Origin: Prochlorococcaceae cyanobacterium jk18x22bins.40
GTDB lineage: Bacteria > Cyanobacteriota > Cyanobacteriia > PCC-6307 > Cyanobiaceae
NCBI GenBank assembly: GCA_022826155.1
Contig: JAJDVL010000047.1
Location: 1 to 64,000 of the forward strand
DNA: 64,000 bases
Reading direction: 5' to 3'
The notes beneath the pieces were generated by a model that ran no database searches, was not told the origin of the DNA, and saw only the letters and a program-made list of their open reading frames with translations. Below, one piece after another: positions 10,445 through 19,149 of this stretch (position 1 is its first letter; each line of letters opens with the position of its first letter). The translations under genes and the position numbers were made by a program.

Positions 10445-10552
10445 ATGGGCATTGATTTCGGTCTCATTGCTGGTTTCGTCTCCCTTGGCCTGATCTTCGT
10501 CGCCGGCCCTGCGGTTGTCTTCATCATCTTTGCCCGTCGCGGCGCCCTTTAG
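10445..10552 (+). CDS. psb30: Photosystem II small subunit Psb30 (Ycf12)-like
   Basis: A 35-residue single-span peptide, [19 protein letters not shown]..., ending in [16 protein letters not shown]. The GP followed by hydrophobic residues and a terminal basic RRG fits the Ycf12/Psb30 pattern, a peripheral photosystem II subunit next to cytochrome b559. Its stop overlaps the convergent nadK 3' end by 4 bp. The start ATG at 10445 is the only reasonable one. Identity rests on pattern memory for a very short protein, so another small thylakoid peptide is possible. Confidence 0.7.
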   Translation: MGIDFGLIAGFVSLGLIFVAGPAVVFIIFARRGAL

Positions 10553-11508
10553 GTGTTCTCGCCCTTGGGCTTGGACACGTGGGGCAGCCCCCAGCCCAGC
10601 TTTTCCCGCAGCACCTGAAAGAACTCGTGCTCCTGGAGTCGCACAAAGCGGGCGCTCTGGGGGCATCGTTGGATGAGCACCCGGTCTTCCGGCCACACGT
10701 AGCAACCCGCACTGCCGTCCACCACCATCATCAAACGCTCCGGTGTGGCGGGAAACACCGTGACCGCTTCCTGGTCACTGAACACCAGAGCTCTGGAGGC
10801 CAGGGAATGGGGCGCCACGGGCGTCAATTGCAAGACGGGAACCTCCGGTGTAATCACGGGGCCCCCCGCGCTGAGGGCATAGGCAGTGGAGCCGGTGGGG
10901 GTGGAGAGAATGATGCCGTCCGCGGCAATGTCCACGGGAGCATGGCGGCCAATGGCCACCTCGAAATGGCACATGCTGGTGAGGGGTTCCCGATGCAGGG
11001 CCATCTCGTTGAGGCAGAGCACCTCCCAGCGCCGCTGATCGCCCCGCAGCAGGGTTACCACCAGCATGGTGCGCTCCTCTACGCTCCACCGACCCGCCAG
11101 CAGTTGGGTGACGACGGTTTCCAGTTCATGGAGATAGGCCTCCGCCAGAAAACCCATGTGGCCAGTGTTGATCGCCAACATGGGAACCCTGATGGGTGCG
11201 GTCTGCCGGGCAGCGGAGAGCACGGTGCCATCCCCGCCCAGCACGATGGCCATGGTGATGCCCGGGTGGAAGTTGCCGGGGACGCAGGAGTCGTAACGGA
11301 TCCCCCGCAGGGGACCCTCAGGGCTGGCAAAGCCCACAAGACCCCCTGCGCTGGCGGTGCGCTCCACCCGCCAGCCCGCCTTGGAAAACCGCTGGGCCAG
11401 CATCTCCGTTGCCGCCAGAGCCTTGGGCTTGCTGTCGTTGACGATCAAGCCCAGAACCGGTGGCGTCCCATCCTCCCGTTCTGCGTGGTTGCCGCCCTTG
11501 CTGGTCAT
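10549..11508 (-). CDS. nadK: NAD kinase
   Basis: Phosphorylates NAD to NADP with ATP. The 319-residue protein carries the hallmark [12 protein letters not shown] near residue 90, [10 protein letters not shown] near 115, [10 protein letters not shown] near 162 and [17 protein letters not shown] near 200, which together form the NAD/ATP site. The ATG at 11508 is preferred to a TTG at 11532. Residues 1-18 are a short polar extension before LGLIVND. It is followed upstream by pheS on the same strand with a 32-bp gap. Cyanobacteria usually have two NAD kinases, and which one this is cannot be told here. Confidence 0.93.
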   Translation of the reverse strand: MTSKGGNHAEREDGTPPVLGLIVNDSKPKALAATEMLAQRFSKAGWRVERTASAGGLVGFASPEGPLRGIRYDSCVPGNFHPGITMAIVLGGDGTVLSAARQTAPIRVPMLAINTGHMGFLAEAYLHELETVVTQLLAGRWSVEERTMLVVTLLRGDQRRWEVLCLNEMALHREPLTSMCHFEVAIGRHAPVDIAADGIILSTPTGSTAYALSAGGPVITPEVPVLQLTPVAPHSLASRALVFSDQEAVTVFPATPERLMMVVDGSAGCYVWPEDRVLIQRCPQSARFVRLQEHEFFQVLREKLGWGLPHVSKPKGENT

Positions 11509-11540
11509 GGCTCGACCTGCTTTTCCCCCCAAGCAAATCC

Positions 11541-12554
11541 TCAGAACTGGCGCAAAAAGCGCAGATCACTGCTGAACAAACGCCGAATGTCGTCAATGCC
11601 ATGGCGCACCATGCAGGCCCGTTCCACGCCCATACCGGCGGCAAACCCACTCCAGCGCTCCGGATCCAGACCCAGGCCCTCCAGCACCGCCGGATCCACC
11701 ATGCCACAGCCCATCACCTCCAGCCAACGGCCCTGCCACTGCACGTCCACCTCCGCGGAGGGTTCGGTAAACGGAAAGTAGCTGGCCCGGAAGCGCACCG
11801 GCAACTCCCCGAAGAAGGCTTGCAAAAACTGAATCACGGTGCCCCGCAGGTGCCCAAAATTCAGTCCTTCATCCACGGCCAGCACCTCCACCTGGTGGAA
11901 GATGGGGGAGTGGGTGGCGTCCACCGCGTCACGGCGATAGACCCGTCCGGGGGCAATAACCCGCACAGGGGGGCTGTGGCGCTCCAGGTGGCGAATCTGG
12001 ACGGGGGAGGTGTGGGTGCGCAGTAACTCTCCGTTGGGTAGATAGAAGGTGTCCTGCATGTCCCGAGCCGGATGGTCCTCGGGAATGTTGAGGGCGGAAA
12101 AATTGTAGTGGTCTGTTTCAATTTCGGGTCCGTCCACCACCCGATACCCCAGGCCACAGAAGATGGTGACGATCTCGTCCAGGGTGCCGAGCAGCGGATG
12201 AGCGTGACCCAGGGGCCTGTACAGGGCCGGGGCGCTCACGTCCACCGCCTCCTCCGCCAGGCGCTGATTGAGGGCCGAGGCTTCCAGTTGTCTGTGCTGT
12301 TCGCTGAGAAGTCCCTGGATCTCCTTCTTGAGCACGTTGGCCCGCTGGCCCAGGAGGGGCCTCTGGGCATGGGGCAGGGAGCCCATGGCCCCCAGCACAC
12401 TGGAGAGCTGTCCCCCTTTCTTGCCCAGCAGGCTGATGCGCAACTGCTCCAGCGCTTGGGGGTCGTCGGCCCTGCGGATCTGGTCACTGGCTTGCGCCTC
12501 AAGGGCCTCCAGTTGACTGGTGAGGGTGTCCAGGTTGACGGGGGTGCTCACCAC
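11541..12554 (-). CDS. pheS: Phenylalanyl-tRNA synthetase alpha subunit
   Basis: Catalytic subunit of the alpha2-beta2 enzyme that charges tRNA-Phe. Residues 1-90 form the N-terminal coiled coil. The class II catalytic core follows, with [13 protein letters not shown] near 180, the motif 2 region [19 protein letters not shown] near 255-275, and the motif 3 region [18 protein letters not shown] near 305. The start is GTG (12554 or the adjacent GTG at 12551). Length (337 residues) is typical. It precedes nadK on the minus strand. pheT is not in the window, as is common in cyanobacteria. Confidence 0.96.
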   Translation of the reverse strand: MVSTPVNLDTLTSQLEALEAQASDQIRRADDPQALEQLRISLLGKKGGQLSSVLGAMGSLPHAQRPLLGQRANVLKKEIQGLLSEQHRQLEASALNQRLAEEAVDVSAPALYRPLGHAHPLLGTLDEIVTIFCGLGYRVVDGPEIETDHYNFSALNIPEDHPARDMQDTFYLPNGELLRTHTSPVQIRHLERHSPPVRVIAPGRVYRRDAVDATHSPIFHQVEVLAVDEGLNFGHLRGTVIQFLQAFFGELPVRFRASYFPFTEPSAEVDVQWQGRWLEVMGCGMVDPAVLEGLGLDPERWSGFAAGMGVERACMVRHGIDDIRRLFSSDLRFLRQF

Positions 12555-12643
12555 CAGGGTTCTACGGCTGCGGACAGCTTAGATGTCATCCTCCCCCAGG
12601 GTCGGAAAACCGGAAGCCCCTTCTTCTCTGCGATGGGCGGGGA

Positions 12644-13831
12644 TCAGGCCTTGACGGCAGCGCGGCTGATGAGCCGTGCCGCTTCCCGACCTCCGAACAG
12701 GTTGCGCGCTGCCGGGCCCAACCGCAGCGCTGCCAGCCCGCCCATCAGATGCACGTTGGTCCCTGGCCAGCGCAGGTCATCGGAGAGCACAGGCCAGTCA
12801 TCCACCAGTTCGATCTGCTGTTGCTTGTGCAACTGGCGTAGCAGAGGCTGGAGGCTCACGCCCAGCTTGTGGCCGGTGGCGAGCCAGATGCGGTCCGCCA
12901 ACAGGTTTCTGCCTTCTTCGCAGAGGATTCTCCACTGCCCTGCGCTCCATAAAGCCTGCCGGACCTGGCAGTTCTCGTATGTCTGCAGGCTGCCCTGCCG
13001 GTGTTCCCGCTGCAGGGTCATGGTGAGCCAGGGTGTGATCGAACCGCCGTCGCGGGCCGCCAGCACCTGCTGCCGCCGTCGCCGCCAGCAGGGTTCACTC
13101 CGGAACGTCTTGAGATACTTGGGACCCAGCCAGCCCGGGTCGGTGTCAAAGAGTTTGCTGCGCAGCTCACGCCGGCACATCAGGCTCACCCGGGCTCCCC
13201 GTTGGATGGCGCCCAGGGCTAGATGGGCGCTGGTGAGGCCGCCGCCCACGATCAGGACGTGCTGCCCCTGCAGCCCCCGGCAGGCGGCCAGGTCGATCAT
13301 CCGGCTGTGTTGCAGAGCCTCCTTGGGATAGGGACGCACAATCCTCTGAACCCAGTTCGGAAGCACGGGCTCCCCTGCGCCCGTGGCGATCACCAGCCGC
13401 CTGGCCTGGATCAGGGATCCGTCGCTCAGGGTCAGATGCAGGGATCCGGACCGACCGGCCTCCAGGTGAATCCCTTCCAGAGAGACCGCCTGCACCTGGT
13501 GGGCCACCTGAAATTCCTCCACCACGCTCTGGCAGAACTCGCTGAACAGGCCCGTACGCGGCAGGCCGTAGGGCCCCTCCAGTTCCCGGCTGCGGCGACG
13601 TTCCTGAGCATAGGAGCGCAGGGCATTGGGGTTGGGATGGGGATGGTGCGGTGACGGAGAACGCAAACAGGGAATTTCAAAACGCTCCATCTGCCGCTGC
13701 CAGCAGCTCAACCACCTGCCACTGGGGTCGATGATTCGCAAACGGCGCCGCCAGCGCGGCCTCTTCTGCAACAGCAGGCAACACAGGCTGAGGGCCTGGG
13801 GCCCGGCCCCGACGATCACCAGCTCAGTCAC
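12644..13831 (-). CDS. FAD/NAD(P)-binding oxidoreductase, SidA-like type
   Basis: A 395-residue flavoprotein beginning with the dinucleotide-binding motif ELVIVGAGPQALSLCCLLL right after a GTG start at 13831. A second Rossmann motif, VLIVGGGLTSAHLALGAI, sits near residue 195, and a C-terminal LATGHK-type motif near 310 is typical of lysine/ornithine N-monooxygenase-like flavoproteins. The start overlaps the end of zur by 8 bp, so the two are likely one transcript and this gene may be zinc-regulated. The longer open frame to 13981 lies inside zur. Substrate is unknown. Confidence 0.78.
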   Translation of the reverse strand: MTELVIVGAGPQALSLCCLLLQKRPRWRRRLRIIDPSGRWLSCWQRQMERFEIPCLRSPSPHHPHPNPNALRSYAQERRRSRELEGPYGLPRTGLFSEFCQSVVEEFQVAHQVQAVSLEGIHLEAGRSGSLHLTLSDGSLIQARRLVIATGAGEPVLPNWVQRIVRPYPKEALQHSRMIDLAACRGLQGQHVLIVGGGLTSAHLALGAIQRGARVSLMCRRELRSKLFDTDPGWLGPKYLKTFRSEPCWRRRRQQVLAARDGGSITPWLTMTLQREHRQGSLQTYENCQVRQALWSAGQWRILCEEGRNLLADRIWLATGHKLGVSLQPLLRQLHKQQQIELVDDWPVLSDDLRWPGTNVHLMGGLAALRLGPAARNLFGGREAARLISRAAVKA

Positions 13832-14282
13832 GGCTTTCCGCCTCAAGCTGCTGGCAGCGCACACAGAGTCCGTGGATCTCGAAGGTGTGAAACAACGGGC
13901 GAAACCCCTGCAGCAGAGCCTTGGCCAGCTCCTGCGCCCTGGTATCAACGGGACAGATGGGGAGTGGCTCACTGCTGCCACAGTTCACGCAGGTGAGGTG
14001 ATGCTGGTCCCGCTCGACGGGGGAGTAGACCCGTTCTCCATTGCTCAGCATGCGGTGGCGCACCTGCCCCAATTGACTGAACTGCCTGAGTTGCCGGTAG
14101 ATTGTGGCCAGACCCAATCTGGCGCCTTCTCTTCTGAGTTGAGCATGGATCTGCTGGGGACTCAGTTCCTCGGAAGTGGATTCGAGCAGCCGCAGCACCG
14201 GGTTCGGACGCTCGGGCCGCTGTGCTTTGAACCGCCTGGTCTCGGCTGGATCTGCTGCTGGGTGGTGGTGGGATTGGGCCAT
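13824..14282 (-). CDS. zur: Fur-family regulator, probably Zur
   Basis: A 152-residue Fur-family repressor. It has a winged helix (about residues 30-85) with the recognition segment LGLATIYRQLRQFSQLGQVR. The dimerisation domain has the structural zinc motifs CVNCG and CVRCQ. The His-rich start MAQSHHHPAAD and the divergent COG0523 gene favour Zur (zinc) over Fur (iron). The ATG at 14282 is preferred because a Fur-like box at 14314-14334 must lie upstream; the ATG at 14300 is possible, and the frame beyond that enters the COG0523 gene. Likely autoregulated. Confidence 0.88.
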   Translation of the reverse strand: MAQSHHHPAADPAETRRFKAQRPERPNPVLRLLESTSEELSPQQIHAQLRREGARLGLATIYRQLRQFSQLGQVRHRMLSNGERVYSPVERDQHHLTCVNCGSSEPLPICPVDTRAQELAKALLQGFRPLFHTFEIHGLCVRCQQLEAESRD

Positions 14283-14313
14283 GCCCGGATCTCGGAACAT
14301 TCTTTTTAGATTA

Positions 14314-14334
14314 GAATAAGAATCGTTCTCATTC
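14314..14334. promoter_or_regulatory. Zur/Fur-like operator between zur and the COG0523 gene
   Basis: A 21-bp imperfect palindrome with half sites GAATxAGAA and TTCTxATTC around a 3-bp centre. It sits in the 76-bp divergent spacer, 32 bp from the zur start and 25 bp from the COG0523 start, where one bound repressor could control both genes. The surrounding bases are AT-rich in an otherwise GC-rich region. Confidence 0.7.
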
Positions 14335-14358
14335 TTTCGGGTCTCTTGGCCTGCTCCC

Positions 14359-15336
14359 ATGGAATTTGCCTCTTCGGTTGCTGAGCGTCTCCCCGTCACG
14401 GTGCTCACCGGTTACCTGGGCGCCGGTAAGACCACCCTGCTGAACCGCATCCTCACCCACGAGCACGGCCTCAAGGTGGCGGTGATCGTGAATGAGTTCG
14501 GCGAGGTGGGCATCGACAACCAACTGGTGGTGGATGCCGATGAAGAGATCTTCGAGATGAATAACGGCTGCATCTGCTGCACCGTGCGCGGTGACCTGAT
14601 CCGGATCATCGGCAACCTGATGAAACGTCGCGACCACTTTGACCACCTGGTCATTGAAACCACGGGTCTGGCCGATCCGGCTCCGGTGATCCAGACTTTT
14701 TTCGTGGACGAGGATCTGCGCGACGAACTGCGGCTGGATGCAGTGGTGACCCTGGTGGATCTGGTGAACGTGCAGCAGCACTGGGAGGCGGAGGAGGTGC
14801 AGGAGCAACTGGCCTTTGCTGATGTGCTGGTGCTCAACAAGGCCGATCTGGTGGATGAGGCCCAGCGTCTGGTGATCGAGCGGCGGGTGCGGGCCATAAA
14901 TCCTGTGGCCCGGCTGCTCACCAGCGCCAACGCGGATGTACCGATGCAGCAAATCCTCGGGATGGAAGCCTTTGAACTGGAGCGGGTCCTCAGTCTGGAT
15001 CCGGGTTTTCTGGTCGAAGAGCACGACCACGAGCACGACGATGCCGTGGGCTCGGTGGCGTTGGTGGAGGAGCGCCCCATGGATCTGGAGAAGCTCTGCA
15101 GATGGATCTCGGGCCTGGTGAGCCTACGTGGTCCGGACCTGTTTCGCATGAAGGGCATCATTCAACTCACCGGCAAGGACGAGCGCTACGTGCTGCAATC
15201 GGTGCATATGCTGCTCAGTGGCAGTTTTGATCGCCCCTGGAAACCGGCTGAACGGCGCCGCACCGAGTTGGTGATCATCGGCCGTGATCTGGATGCCGCC
15301 GGTCTGCGAGCCGGCTTCGACGCCTGTGTAGCCTGA
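14359..15336 (+). CDS. COG0523 G3E GTPase (zinc metallochaperone type)
   Basis: A 325-residue CobW/YjiA/ZigA family GTPase. Walker A is GYLGAGKTTLLNR near residue 18. The metal-binding CxCC motif is NNGCICCTVRGDL near 68-80, ETTGLADPAPV follows, and LNKADL near 160 is the G4 motif. A His/Asp-rich loop, EEHDHEHDD, near 222 is a probable zinc ligand. The C-terminal CobW domain follows. Such proteins deliver zinc or sustain zinc enzymes when zinc is scarce. Divergence from zur around a Fur-like box strongly supports the zinc role over cobalamin or nitrile hydratase roles. Confidence 0.92.
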   Translation: MEFASSVAERLPVTVLTGYLGAGKTTLLNRILTHEHGLKVAVIVNEFGEVGIDNQLVVDADEEIFEMNNGCICCTVRGDLIRIIGNLMKRRDHFDHLVIETTGLADPAPVIQTFFVDEDLRDELRLDAVVTLVDLVNVQQHWEAEEVQEQLAFADVLVLNKADLVDEAQRLVIERRVRAINPVARLLTSANADVPMQQILGMEAFELERVLSLDPGFLVEEHDHEHDDAVGSVALVEERPMDLEKLCRWISGLVSLRGPDLFRMKGIIQLTGKDERYVLQSVHMLLSGSFDRPWKPAERRRTELVIIGRDLDAAGLRAGFDACVA

Positions 15337-15351
15337 CGGGGGCCAGTACGA

Positions 15352-16418
15352 ATGGCACGGATGGCGCCCCTGGCGAGCAACCGGCTCTGCGGTGAGTTGC
15401 AGCAGGCGATCACCGCACTGGCCTGGTCGCCGGATGGAGAGTTCCTGGCGATCGCCAGCGCCGGTGGTGAGCTGCTGCTGCTCGACTTTCGCGCCGGCTG
15501 CGAGGAGTTGCTGCGCGGCAGCCGTGACAGTAGCCTCGATGTCCTTGATTTTAGCAGCGATGGGCAGTTCCTGGTGGCGGCGGGCCAGAGCGGTGAACTG
15601 CTGTTGTGGGAGCTGGGCGGTACGGGCATCCGGCCGATGGCCATGGACCCCATCCCCCTGGGCTGTGGCTGGATCGATACGGTAGCCTGGCAGCCGCGGG
15701 GGTTGCAACTGGCGGTGGCCGCCAACTCCGCCTCTGGGATGGGGCCAGCCGGCAGTGGCGCGATGACACCCTCGATCTGCCGGGCACAGTTCAGGCGCTG
15801 GCCTGGAGTGCTGACGGGGTGCAGTTGGCAGCCAGTTGCCAGGGCGAAGTCGTGTTGTGGCGACCCTGCTTCAGCAGGACGCCAGCCCGCCTGGTGCGCA
15901 ACGCCATCGCTTCTGCAGGCTTGGCGTTGGCGTTTTCAAGGCCGGGCAACCACTTGGCCTGCGGCCTGATGGATCGTTCCTTGCTGGTTTGGCCCCAGGG
16001 GGGCCATGGACAACCCTGGCAGTTCAGCGGTTTTCCCGCCAAGGTGCGTCACTTGGCCTGGAGTAATCAGCCGGGCCGGTTGGCGCCGCTGTTGGCCAGT
16101 GCCTCGAAAGAGGCGGTGATTCTGTGGACGCAGGTGAGCCAGAGTTCCAATGCCTGGCGGCCGGAGCCGCTGTTCTGGCATGAGCGTCGCGTGAACGACT
16201 TGGCCTTCATGCCCGGGACCAACGTGCTGGTCAGCGCCTCCAGCGATGGCGCCGTGGCGCTCTGGGATGGACATGGCCAGTTGCTGCAGCCCCTTGAGGA
16301 AGGGGGACCGGGCTTCAACGTCCTGACCTGGCGCCCCGATAGCCGACACTTGGCGGCAGGCGATACCCAGGGGCGGTGGTGGCTGTGGCCTGTGGCCACA
16401 CCGGCGCATGAACCGTAG
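15352..16418 (+). pseudogene. WD40-repeat protein disrupted by a frameshift
   Basis: Two overlapping frames together encode one WD40 propeller. The first starts with the ATG at 15352 and reads repeats such as ALAWSPDGEFLAIASAGGEL up to GLQLAVAA near 15720. The match then continues in the frame one base back with RQLRLWDGASRQW and later LVSASSDGAVALWDGHGQL to a stop at 16418. The break fits loss of one base, or gain of two, around 15711-15725, where the sequence is GGTGGCCGCC-like. It follows the COG0523 gene by 15 bp, so it probably belonged to the zinc operon. A sequencing error is an equal possibility. Confidence 0.8.
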
Positions 16419-16451
16419 CCCTCATGACTTTCCCTGGAGGTAACGTCCTTC

Positions 16452-17384
16452 TCACTCCGGAGCCGGAGCAGTATGGCCCTGGTGGACCTCAACGGAGCCA
16501 GCCAGCAACGTCCGGGCCAGCAGCACTCCAAACTCCTGATGCAGCCCCAGGCGGCCGGGGATGAACGTCACCTGATCGGCGTCCTGCGCCAACTGCTCCA
16601 TCGAGCCACGGGAGCGGGGCGGAGCTTCAGATGCCACCACCACGTGCAGCGGGCACTGGAGCATGTGGCTCTGCTGTCGCCACCAGTGGGGATCCGTGGC
16701 GCAGTCCAGACCTCCGCTCACGAAGGCTGCGCTGGCAAAGCGGGCTCGAGGGCGGCGAGCCAGCCGCTGCTGCTGGTGCAGCCGATCCGGTGTCAGCCAA
16801 GCGCTGTTCACCCATACATGGCGGCGCAGCATCAGCCGCAACATTGGCAAGCTGGTGTTGAGCCGGTAGAGCAGCGGACCGATCAACGGCAGCATCACCA
16901 GCTTGCGCAGCCAGCCGAAGCGCTGGGGTGGCCAGCCACTCATGGTGGGCAAGGGGCCGCGCCAAGTGGGCGCCACGGCCACGAACTTCCGCCAACCGGA
17001 CGACCAGGCGGCGGCTTGCCCCAGCGCAATGGGAGTGCTGTGGCCGGCGGCGATCACCGTGATCCGTTGGCCCCGCTCGCGGCCCAGGTGCTCCAGCACT
17101 GCATGCAATGCCGCTCCCATCGACTCTGCGGAGTAGGGAATCGCATCACGATCACTCTCACCAAATCCAGGCCAGTCGAAGCTCAGCAACTGGCGGCGAT
17201 CCCCCACCGCCTCCGCCAGGGGCTGCCATTCACTGCGACTCGATACGGTGCTCAAGGCCGGTAGCAATAGCCACAGCGGCGCTGCCCACGGGCCGCGGCG
17301 TTCGAGCGTGATCCGGTGGCGGCGACCGTTCAACTCGACCGTGAGCGTTTCCAGTTCACCTCCGAACGCTGGAGTCATTGGCAT
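16452..17384 (-). CDS. Alpha/beta fold hydrolase
   Basis: A 310-residue alpha/beta hydrolase. The oxyanion region is LLLPALSTVSSRSEW near 40. LSFDWPGFGESDR near 70 is typical of the fold. The nucleophile elbow reads AAGHSTPIALG near 113, that is G-H-S-T-P rather than the usual GxSxG. A C-terminal HQEFG supplies the probable catalytic His. A cap of hydrophobic helices (about 160-220) suggests a lipid-like or hydrophobic substrate. It lies 9 bp downstream of the DUF3611 gene on the same strand. No specific substrate can be assigned. Confidence 0.8.
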   Translation of the reverse strand: MPMTPAFGGELETLTVELNGRRHRITLERRGPWAAPLWLLLPALSTVSSRSEWQPLAEAVGDRRQLLSFDWPGFGESDRDAIPYSAESMGAALHAVLEHLGRERGQRITVIAAGHSTPIALGQAAAWSSGWRKFVAVAPTWRGPLPTMSGWPPQRFGWLRKLVMLPLIGPLLYRLNTSLPMLRLMLRRHVWVNSAWLTPDRLHQQQRLARRPRARFASAAFVSGGLDCATDPHWWRQQSHMLQCPLHVVVASEAPPRSRGSMEQLAQDADQVTFIPGRLGLHQEFGVLLARTLLAGSVEVHQGHTAPAPE

Positions 17385-17393
17385 CCCCGGGCT

Positions 17394-17957
17394 TTAATGA
17401 ACGCGGCGCAGCAGCCAGAGGCCAATGATCAGCCCCACCAGATGGGCCGTCAACACCTGAGTGTTACTCAGGACGGAGAGCATCTCGATGGAGGTGATGG
17501 GGTAATTGACCAGTCCGCCTCCAGCCACCCCCGTTCCCACCGGCCCCCCGAAAAATCCTGGCGCCTGCAGGGATGCCTGCACAAACAGACTGCCGGCCAA
17601 AGCCTGATAACCCACACTGCCCAGTATCAACCCCAGCAGGGACGCCAGAATCCCGCGGCGCAGGAGACGTGAGGTTTCGCCCCGGGAAGGGCGGGCACCG
17701 GCAGAGTCCAGGGCACGGCCACAGCGCACCACCGACCAGCATTGCCAAAGGCTGAAGAGCAGCACCAGAAACGCCAGGGTGGTGAGCGCCAATCCTGGCC
17801 CCAGGGACCGCTCCGCCGCTGCCACCAGGCCGCCGTTGGAGGTGAGCAGCAGCACCACGAACACCACCACTGCCAGGGACAACTGAATCCAGAATTGCCC
17901 CCAGCCCAGACGGCGTAAGGCCAGGGAAATGCGCTGCAAATCAAGGCGATCAACCAT
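17394..17957 (-). CDS. DUF3611 family membrane protein
   Basis: A 187-residue integral membrane protein with four hydrophobic segments, near residues 25-45, 55-75, 103-125 and 165-185, and a glycine-rich loop (FFGGPVGTGVAGGG) near 140. The N-terminal LQRISLALRRLGWGQFWIQLSL and the NTQVLTAHLVGLIIGLWLL end match the cyanobacterial/plastid DUF3611 family as I recall it. Function is unknown; a thylakoid or envelope location is likely. It is followed by the alpha/beta hydrolase gene on the same strand. Confidence 0.8.
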   Translation of the reverse strand: MVDRLDLQRISLALRRLGWGQFWIQLSLAVVVFVVLLLTSNGGLVAAAERSLGPGLALTTLAFLVLLFSLWQCWSVVRCGRALDSAGARPSRGETSRLLRRGILASLLGLILGSVGYQALAGSLFVQASLQAPGFFGGPVGTGVAGGGLVNYPITSIEMLSVLSNTQVLTAHLVGLIIGLWLLRRVH

Positions 17958-18008
17958 GGCACAGCAAGCTCAACAGGCCCAAAGGGTGTAACAGGAGGCT
18001 AGAAGAGA

Positions 18009-18968
18009 ATGCCTCAGATGATGATCCTGGCTCCTGTGCCCATGATTCCTCTGCGCTCCCCGGATGCCATCCAGACGCCCACTGCGTTGGCTCTGGGCAG
18101 TTTTGACGGACTCCATGCCGGCCACCGACGGGTGATTGCCCAGGCCACGGAAGAGGTGGATGACGCTGTTCCCACCGTGGCCAGCTTCTGGCCCCATCCC
18201 CGGGAGGTGTTGTTCGGCGAGGTGCGCCTGCGCCTGCACCTGCCCCGGGAAAAGCTGCACCTGCTGGCGCCACTGGGCATTCAGCAGTTGGTGCTGCTCC
18301 CCTTTGACCGCAGCTTTGCTCGTCTGAGCCCGGAGGCGTTTGTGGATCAGGTGCTGGTGCAGCAGTTGCGGGCCTCCGTGGTGGCGGTGGGGGAAAACTT
18401 CCGCTTTGGCGCTGGTCGCCGTGGTGACGTGTCTCTACTGCGGAAACTGGGCCATGGCCATGGGATGCAGGTGCGGGTGGCGCCCCTGCTGGGTGACGGT
18501 CACCAACGCATCAGCAGCAGCCGCATCCGCTCCGCACTGGACCAGGGTCGGTTGGAGGAAGCCAGCCGACTGATGCCCCACCCCTACCGGTTGCAGGGGC
18601 GGGTGGTGGCGGGTCGGGGGCTGGGGCGGGAGTTGGGCTGGCCCACGGCCAACCTCCAGGTGAACGGGCGCAAATTCCTTCCCCGGGAAGGGGTCTATGC
18701 CTGTTGGGTGCGGGTGGCGGGGGAAGGCCCGTTCTCCGCCGTGATGAACCTGGGTCCCCAGCCCACCGTGGACCCTGCTGCACCATCGGCGGTGGAGGTG
18801 CATCTTCTGGATCGCACCATGACCCTCAACGGCCTGGAACTGGAGGTGGAACCGGTGCGTTTTCTCCGCAGCCAGCAAACCTTCCAGGATCTGGACCACC
18901 TCAGCGCCCAGATTGGCAAGGATGCCCAGCAAGCCCGCCAGGCGCTGCTCTCTCAGGTGGTGGGGTAG
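18009..18968 (+). CDS. ribF: Bifunctional riboflavin kinase/FAD synthetase
   Basis: Makes FMN and then FAD from riboflavin. The N-terminal nucleotidyltransferase domain has GSFDGLHAGHRRVI near residue 31 and RISSSRIRSAL near 167. The C-terminal kinase domain has GRELGWPTANLQV near 205 and MNLGPQPTV near 245. An AGGAGG element 10 bases upstream supports the ATG at 18009; an in-frame ATG at 18042 also fits family starts. Length is usual. No FMN riboswitch is visible upstream. Its 3' end overlaps a small convergent ORF by 16 bp. Confidence 0.93.
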   Translation: MPQMMILAPVPMIPLRSPDAIQTPTALALGSFDGLHAGHRRVIAQATEEVDDAVPTVASFWPHPREVLFGEVRLRLHLPREKLHLLAPLGIQQLVLLPFDRSFARLSPEAFVDQVLVQQLRASVVAVGENFRFGAGRRGDVSLLRKLGHGHGMQVRVAPLLGDGHQRISSSRIRSALDQGRLEEASRLMPHPYRLQGRVVAGRGLGRELGWPTANLQVNGRKFLPREGVYACWVRVAGEGPFSAVMNLGPQPTVDPAAPSAVEVHLLDRTMTLNGLELEVEPVRFLRSQQTFQDLDHLSAQIGKDAQQARQALLSQVVG

Positions 18969-19069
18969 GCATTGGTCAACCCCCAAATCACCAACGCACA
19001 GATTCCGCCCAGAATCAAGGCGCCGGAGAGGATCACCAGGATGGGGTGGTCTGCTCCGTCAAAGCGCAT
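18953..19069 (-). CDS. Small single-span membrane protein, unknown
   Basis: A 38-residue ORF, MRFDGADHPILVILSGALIL..., with one hydrophobic span (about 9-31) and the C-terminal GLTNAYPTT. It lies between ribF and thiE on the opposite strand, where otherwise 180 bp would be empty. Short N-terminus, one span and a short polar tail are typical of photosystem, cytochrome b6f or NDH-1 accessory peptides, but I do not recognise the family. Overlap with the ribF end is compatible with a real convergent gene. No clear ribosome binding site. Confidence 0.45.
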   Translation of the reverse strand: MRFDGADHPILVILSGALILGGICALVIWGLTNAYPTT

Positions 19070-19149
19070 GATTCCACGGTTAAAGTCGTTCTCGGGCACA
19101 GGTGGCACACAGGGCCATCACAGGCTAGAAACTGCGAACGAGACCGTCC

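Noticed and set aside
15441-15470. HIP1 octamer GCGATCGC in the WD40 gene
   Set aside because: I noticed only an isolated copy; no enrichment that would say anything about this locus.
12644-17384. Zinc region as a horizontally acquired island
   Set aside because: Codon style seems slightly different from neighbours, but the shift is weak by eye and the gene content is ordinary for cyanobacteria.
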